DNA from: Neisseria sp. DTU_2020_1000833_1_SI_GRL_NUU_006
Lineage (GTDB): Bacteria; Pseudomonadota; Gammaproteobacteria; Burkholderiales; Neisseriaceae
Direction: 5' to 3'
Length of the DNA stretch: 64,000 bases
Assembly (NCBI GenBank): GCA_032388755.1
Contig: CP135593.1
Location: 1,488,001-1,552,000, forward strand
The notes beneath the pieces are model-generated. The model was given only the letters and a program-made list of their open reading frames with translations. It had not been told where the DNA came from and made no database searches. The position numbers were made by a program, and so were the translations under genes. This document shows positions 60,329 to 64,000 of this stretch, piece by piece. Position 1 is the stretch's first letter, and each line of letters opens with the position of its first letter.

Positions 60329-62503
60329 TTAGAAAGTGTGTTTCAACGTAGCAGTCAGGCTGCGAGGCGTGCCGTAAACGTGGATGTCGGGCATGGGGCG
60401 GTAGCGTTTGTTGAACACGTTTTCAAAGTCCAAACCGATGCGGGTGGATTTGCCGATTTTGTAATGCGCGGTCAAGTCCAGCGTAGCGCATGGACGTTGG
60501 GTTAAGGCTTCTTTACCGGCAGCGGTGAGGGGCTGGTATTCATCAGATACTGCGTTTGTGCTGCTTTGCCAGTTGACGTTTGCACCCAAGTTCAAACGGT
60601 CGGTTACGTCATACGCCGTAAAGAGTTTGAAAAGGTGGGTAGGATAAGAAGGGTTGACCAAATTGCCCGAATCGTTTTTGAGTTTGGAGTACGCATAAGA
60701 AGCATTGATCAGCCATTTGTCGCTTAGGCGTCCGCCGACGGACAATTCCACGCCTTTGGTCGTTGTGTTGTTAACAGATTCATAGTAAATACGTTGATGT
60801 TCATCATCGCGAATTTCTTTCCCCAAATGGTCGCGTTTATTGATAAACGCCGCCGCAGAAGCGTTCAAACGGCCTTCAAACCATGAGGCTTTTAAGCCGA
60901 GTTCATATGTTTTGCCGCGTTGCGGTTCGAGCGGTTTGCCGTTTCGATCCAAATTGCGCACTTGCGGGCGGAATATGGTGGTATAGGAGGTGTAGGCTGT
61001 CAGATTGTCGTTTAAATCATAACTTGCGCCCAAATAGGGGATAAATACCTTGTTTTTATGCCTGCTGTCGGCAAAATTGTTGCGATCAGAACTGTAGCGG
61101 TATTGCCAATCGACAAACCGTCCGCCGCCTATCAATGCCAGCCTGTCAGTCAGTTTGAAACGGGTCGAACCATAAACAGAGAAGTTTTTCATATGAGCAA
61201 AGCCGTCGCGAAGGTAGGGTATGGACGGTTTTGTGAAATTTCCGTCAAAAAGGCGCAAATCAGGGACAATCCCATCTTCATTTTCTTTGTAATATGAAGG
61301 AGTTTCCTTATTGTACTGATAGCTGATGCCGGCATTGAATTCATGTCTGCGTCCAAAAAGCGGGTAATCGCCGTCCAAACTCAGAGAAAAATCTTGGTCG
61401 GTGTACTTGGCTTGGTCGCGCTCGGCAACGAATTGAGCGGAATAGTCCGGATTAATGACAAAAGGACCGGCCATGCCGGCAACCGCGTCACTTTTTCCAT
61501 AAGTATGGCTGTAGTTGCCGTTCAGAGTCCAACCGTTTTCAAACTCATGATTGACAGAGGTGAAGATTTCCGCACTGTTTTCTTTACCGTAAGCCCATTT
61601 TGCTGAGGAATTGCTGCGCGGTGAGGCTGCAAACGGTTCGAAAGGTTGATTGTTGTCAGGGTCTCCCGCTACGGTCAGATAGCTGAAAGGAGAGCTGCCG
61701 GTATTGCGGAAACGGTGTATTTCCGTACCGAGGCGCCATTGGGTTTGCGGCGTGAGGTCGTAGGACAGAATACCGTAGAAAGTGTGATTGTGGCGCGAAG
61801 TGTTCGGCAAGTAATCGCCGCCGTGGTCGCTGACCAAAATGGCGCGGCCGCGCAAGGTATTGTCGGCATTCAGAGGATGATTGGCATCAAGGACGAAACG
61901 GTAGTGTTTCCAAGAACCGACACCGGCTTCCACGCTGACGGCTGGCTTGGCAGTCGGTTTTTTGCGTTCCAAAGCAACCGTACCGCCCGGTTCGCCCATA
62001 CCGCCGTTGGACAAACCGCTTGCGCCGCGCACGACGACAACTTGTTCGTACAATGCGCTGTCCAGATTGTTGGTGCCGCGGCGGATGGCTTTACTGTCGT
62101 AAAGGAACTTGGGCGCGCCGTCCACAGAAATGCTGTCAATCGCCTGACTGCGCGAAATAAACTCGCTGTGGCCGGAGACGTTGTTGCCCATTTTGCTGTG
62201 GAACACGCCCGGTGTTTGTTTCAATACGTCCTGCAAGGTATCCAAACCTTGGTCGTCCATTTGTTTTTCAGTGACGACAGACAAGGACTGCGGCGTTTCA
62301 CGCTGGGTCAGGCGGATGCCTGTCGCGGCGGAGGAAGCGGGAATGGTGTAGTTGGAGGTTGTCTGTTTGCCGACGCCCCGTACTTGGACAGTAGGCAAAT
62401 CAACCTGCTCAACCCCATCCCCAGCACCTAAGGAGTAAGCAGATAAAAGTGCCGCAGCAACAGCAACCGGCAAACGTGCCGGACGAAATTTAGATAATGG
62501 CAT
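60329..62503 (-). CDS. TonB-dependent siderophore-type receptor
   Basis: 724 residues. Signal peptide to about 27 (LPVAVAAALLSAYSLGA), plug domain (about 55-200) with TPQSLSVVTEKQMDDQGLDTLQDVLKQTPGV and VVVRGASGLSNGGMGEPGGTVAL, then a 22-stranded barrel ending in Phe (TATLKHTF). The plug resembles FpvA/FhuE-like receptors for ferric siderophores; the ligand is not readable. It lacks an adjacent TonB or ABC system. A TonB-box-like VQVRG (about 40-44) follows the signal peptide. Iron control is suspected from a weak Fur-like site upstream. Confidence 0.94.
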   Translation of the reverse strand: MPLSKFRPARLPVAVAAALLSAYSLGAGDGVEQVDLPTVQVRGVGKQTTSNYTIPASSAATGIRLTQRETPQSLSVVTEKQMDDQGLDTLQDVLKQTPGVFHSKMGNNVSGHSEFISRSQAIDSISVDGAPKFLYDSKAIRRGTNNLDSALYEQVVVVRGASGLSNGGMGEPGGTVALERKKPTAKPAVSVEAGVGSWKHYRFVLDANHPLNADNTLRGRAILVSDHGGDYLPNTSRHNHTFYGILSYDLTPQTQWRLGTEIHRFRNTGSSPFSYLTVAGDPDNNQPFEPFAASPRSNSSAKWAYGKENSAEIFTSVNHEFENGWTLNGNYSHTYGKSDAVAGMAGPFVINPDYSAQFVAERDQAKYTDQDFSLSLDGDYPLFGRRHEFNAGISYQYNKETPSYYKENEDGIVPDLRLFDGNFTKPSIPYLRDGFAHMKNFSVYGSTRFKLTDRLALIGGGRFVDWQYRYSSDRNNFADSRHKNKVFIPYLGASYDLNDNLTAYTSYTTIFRPQVRNLDRNGKPLEPQRGKTYELGLKASWFEGRLNASAAAFINKRDHLGKEIRDDEHQRIYYESVNNTTTKGVELSVGGRLSDKWLINASYAYSKLKNDSGNLVNPSYPTHLFKLFTAYDVTDRLNLGANVNWQSSTNAVSDEYQPLTAAGKEALTQRPCATLDLTAHYKIGKSTRIGLDFENVFNKRYRPMPDIHVYGTPRSLTATLKHTF

Positions 62504-62590
62504 GGTGTCTCCTAATTATTTAGCCGTCCGAACGGCAGCGGAGTTCCAAACCTCCTTGCACCATTCGGCAGCAAACGGCTTTTTATGCAT

Positions 62591-62608
62591 TAAATAAGAA
62601 TTTTTATC
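62591..62608 (-). promoter_or_regulatory. Weak Fur-box-like sequence upstream of the receptor gene
   Basis: Minus strand GATAAAAATTCTTATTTA, about 90 bp before the receptor ATG; it matches a Fur consensus (GATAATGATAATCATTATC) only loosely. Confidence 0.3.
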
Positions 62609-62750
62609 AAATTTCTGTAATAGGATGAAATAAACGGTCGGAGTATAGGTAACTGACGGGCATGAATCAAATAATTTACACAGTCCCCGATACATCATTT
62701 TCATCTGCATGACCATCTTTCATTCTCAATCAAACAAATCCAAAAGTTGT

Positions 62751-62788
62751 AAAAAAGGTCGTCTGAAAATTTTCAGACGACCTTTTCA
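62751..62788. terminator. Uptake-sequence terminator after queE
   Basis: AAAAAAGGTCGTCTGAAAA followed directly by TTTTCAGACGACCTTTT. Confidence 0.8.
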
Positions 62789-62854
62789 ATAATATAAGGA
62801 TTTAGAAGAATGATATTTGCGTATTAGGTTGGCATTTGATTCTTCACCATTCCC

Positions 62855-63493
62855 CTACTCTATCCCCGCCCATTTGTGTGTCTGCACGCTCAACTGCCAA
62901 TGCACGGGCGCGTCGGGGCGGCTGTTTAAGATACCGATTTGGCGGATGGTGTCGTAGATGTTCATCACACCGTTTTGTTCGCAGGGCGAAAGGTAGTAAT
63001 GGCGCGCGCGGATTTTGCGTTCCATGTTTTCGCAGAACGCAACGACATCGCCGTCCGCCACGATGCGTACTTCGTTGGCCTCGGCGATGCAGTTGGTTTC
63101 ATATTTGGCGGCGTAGCAGGCTTTGGGGCTGGTGGCGACGTAGTTGATTTGCGGCGGCGCGGGCTTGAGTCCGTTGGTTTCGATGCAGAGGAAATAACCT
63201 TCTGCCTTGAGCGCGTCCAGCAGCGTATCGAGATGCGGCTGGATGGTCGGCTCGCCGCCGGTGATGATGATATTGCGCGCAGTGTAGGTTTTCAGACGAC
63301 CTAAGATGTCGGACAGGCTCATCATGCCGAATTTCAAATAATCGGTATCACACCAGCCGCACGCCAGATTGCATTTGCCCAAGCGGACGAAAACGGCAGG
63401 CATACCAGTGTTCCAACCCTCGCCTTGCAGGCTCTCGAAAATTTCAACGATGCGGTATTGCGGATTTTCGGGGGCGACGCTGATTTTTTTCAT
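62855..63493 (-). CDS. queE: 7-carboxy-7-deazaguanine synthase
   Basis: 212 residues from ATG 63491-63493 (MKKISVAPENPQYRIVEIFES). Radical SAM enzyme: C-x3-C-x2-C in KCNLACGWCDTDY (about residues 31-45); SAM-binding IITGGEPTIQP. It makes CDG on the way to preQ0 and queuosine. An uptake sequence is translated as GRLKTYTA. An upstream in-frame extension to 63661 is antisense-like and rejected. It overlaps the DUF1304 gene by four bases (ATGA). Confidence 0.96.
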   Translation of the reverse strand: MKKISVAPENPQYRIVEIFESLQGEGWNTGMPAVFVRLGKCNLACGWCDTDYLKFGMMSLSDILGRLKTYTARNIIITGGEPTIQPHLDTLLDALKAEGYFLCIETNGLKPAPPQINYVATSPKACYAAKYETNCIAEANEVRIVADGDVVAFCENMERKIRARHYYLSPCEQNGVMNIYDTIRQIGILNSRPDAPVHWQLSVQTHKWAGIE

Positions 63494-63861
63494 ACCGCCA
63501 ACACCGCTGCCGCCGCCAGCATCGCGGGCAGGCCTTGCTTGACGAGTATGCCTTTGTTGCCGGAAGAGAACGCACCCCATGCGGCGGCAATCAACACGAA
63601 GCCGAGAAACAGAATCGTCGCGCCGTAAACGGCGTTGTCCGGCGCGGCAAACCGCGACCACACCAGCCCGATGCCGAGAAAGCCGTTATACAGCCCTTGG
63701 TTGCTGAACAGGGTCTGCACGCGCTTTTGTTCCATAAATTCATAAGGCAGCTTGAACATTTCCGCCGCCTTTTCGCTGGGAATCTGCGTCATTTCAAGCC
63801 AGGCGATGTAGAAATGTTCGGCGGCGACGAGGAGGACTAAGAGGGTGGAAAGGAGTTTCAT
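63490..63861 (-). CDS. DUF1304 membrane protein
   Basis: 123 residues, four hydrophobic segments (about 3-22, 56-75, 79-98, 106-123). The family pattern is EHFYIAWLEM near the N-terminus and LFSNQGLYNGFLGIGLVWS in the middle. Inner-membrane protein of unknown function. It is translationally coupled to queE through the ATGA overlap. Confidence 0.92.
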   Translation of the reverse strand: MKLLSTLLVLLVAAEHFYIAWLEMTQIPSEKAAEMFKLPYEFMEQKRVQTLFSNQGLYNGFLGIGLVWSRFAAPDNAVYGATILFLGFVLIAAAWGAFSSGNKGILVKQGLPAMLAAAAVLAV

Positions 63862-63894
63862 GGGTGTTCCTTTTAATGGGTGTATTTGATATGG

Positions 63895-63940
63895 AAGGTC
63901 GTCTGAAACATGGGCAATCGGATTTTCAGACGAGCTTTTT
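63895..63940. repeat. Inverted uptake-sequence pair near the window end
   Basis: GAAGGTCGTCTGAAAC and GATTTTCAGACGAGCTTTTT (second copy one base off), upstream of the DUF1304 gene. Confidence 0.7.
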
Positions 63941-64000
63941 GCTTTTTAACGGATGATTTTGGTTCGCTGGCAAAACCGCGCCCTACTCCCCTTCATACTC

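Larger units (their letters stand above)
62504..62854. other. Divergent-free upstream region of the receptor gene
   Basis: 351 bp, AT-rich. It holds a weak Fur-like site (62591-62608) and an uptake-sequence pair (62751-62788) after queE. Confidence 0.5.

Noticed and set aside
63494..63661. Longer QueE start
   Set aside because: The extra 56 residues are an out-of-frame reading of the DUF1304 gene; the family starts at MKKIS.
1..64000. CRISPR array, prophage, rRNA operon or transposase gene
   Set aside because: No regularly spaced direct repeats, structural phage genes, rRNA sequence or transposase frame were seen.

Overview
The window comes from a commensal Neisseria, most likely of the N. 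mucosa / N. sicca / N. macacae group. The main evidence is the 12-bp DNA uptake sequence AGGTCGTCTGAA (the 'mucosa' DUS dialect), which occurs dozens of times, often as inverted pairs acting as terminators. Eight Correia elements, dRS3/NIME-type repeats and typical neisserial gene neighbourhoods agree. No rRNA, phage, transposase or CRISPR array is visible.

Layout. (1) 1-6.9 kb, minus strand: the translation cluster tRNA-Val(GAC)-thrS-infC-rpmI-rplT-pheS-pheT (pheT runs off the window start). An AT-rich HARE-HTH/nuclease-like gene sits between pheS and pheT, a known neisserial exchange site for restriction genes (minimal mobile element). It is flanked by uptake sequences of another genus's dialect. 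(2) 7-21.2 kb: tgt, hemH, a c-type cytochrome, prmB, cstA with its small YbdD-type partner, a zinc alcohol dehydrogenase, mutY, selO, an amino-acid ABC permease, a YegQ/TrhP-type U32 protein and two small stress-type proteins. (3) 21.3-27.6 kb: glycine cleavage genes gcvP, gcvH and gcvT (with tag), a tandem glycine riboswitch ahead of gcvT, and a divergent Lrp/AsnC regulator. (4) 27.6-46 kb: RNA helicase, a small lipoprotein, glutaredoxin 2, relA, adhP and an aldehyde dehydrogenase, a repeat-rich gap, ubiD, dnaE, a ribokinase-type gene and ettA. (5) 46.1-49.8 kb: an accessory block (unknown proteins, LysR, an AT-rich unknown, an NTF2-like protein, a carboxymuconolactone-decarboxylase-family/MerR divergon) with foreign-dialect uptake sequences at its internal junctions. 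(6) 49.8-55 kb: de novo NAD synthesis, nadB-nadA divergent from a NadQ-type regulator and nadC, around a 27-bp palindromic operator. (7) 55.4-64 kb: mtgA, aroE, glnA, a butanediol-type dehydrogenase, a TonB-dependent receptor, queE and a DUF1304 protein.

Connections. tgt and queE both serve queuosine. Both NAD transcription units carry a full-length Correia element between their two genes. Two zinc alcohol dehydrogenases share an identical Zur-box-like palindrome. Uptake sequences are used not only as terminators but inside coding sequences, giving recurrent peptides such as GRLKT, FSDDL and FQTT; in nadB an inverted pair adds an 18-residue loop, and in the glycine riboswitch an inverted pair forms a stem of the second aptamer. 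The best candidates for something new are the pheS-pheT insert, the 46-49.8 kb block and the riboswitch/DUS chimera. All functional calls are from sequence reading alone, without database searches.
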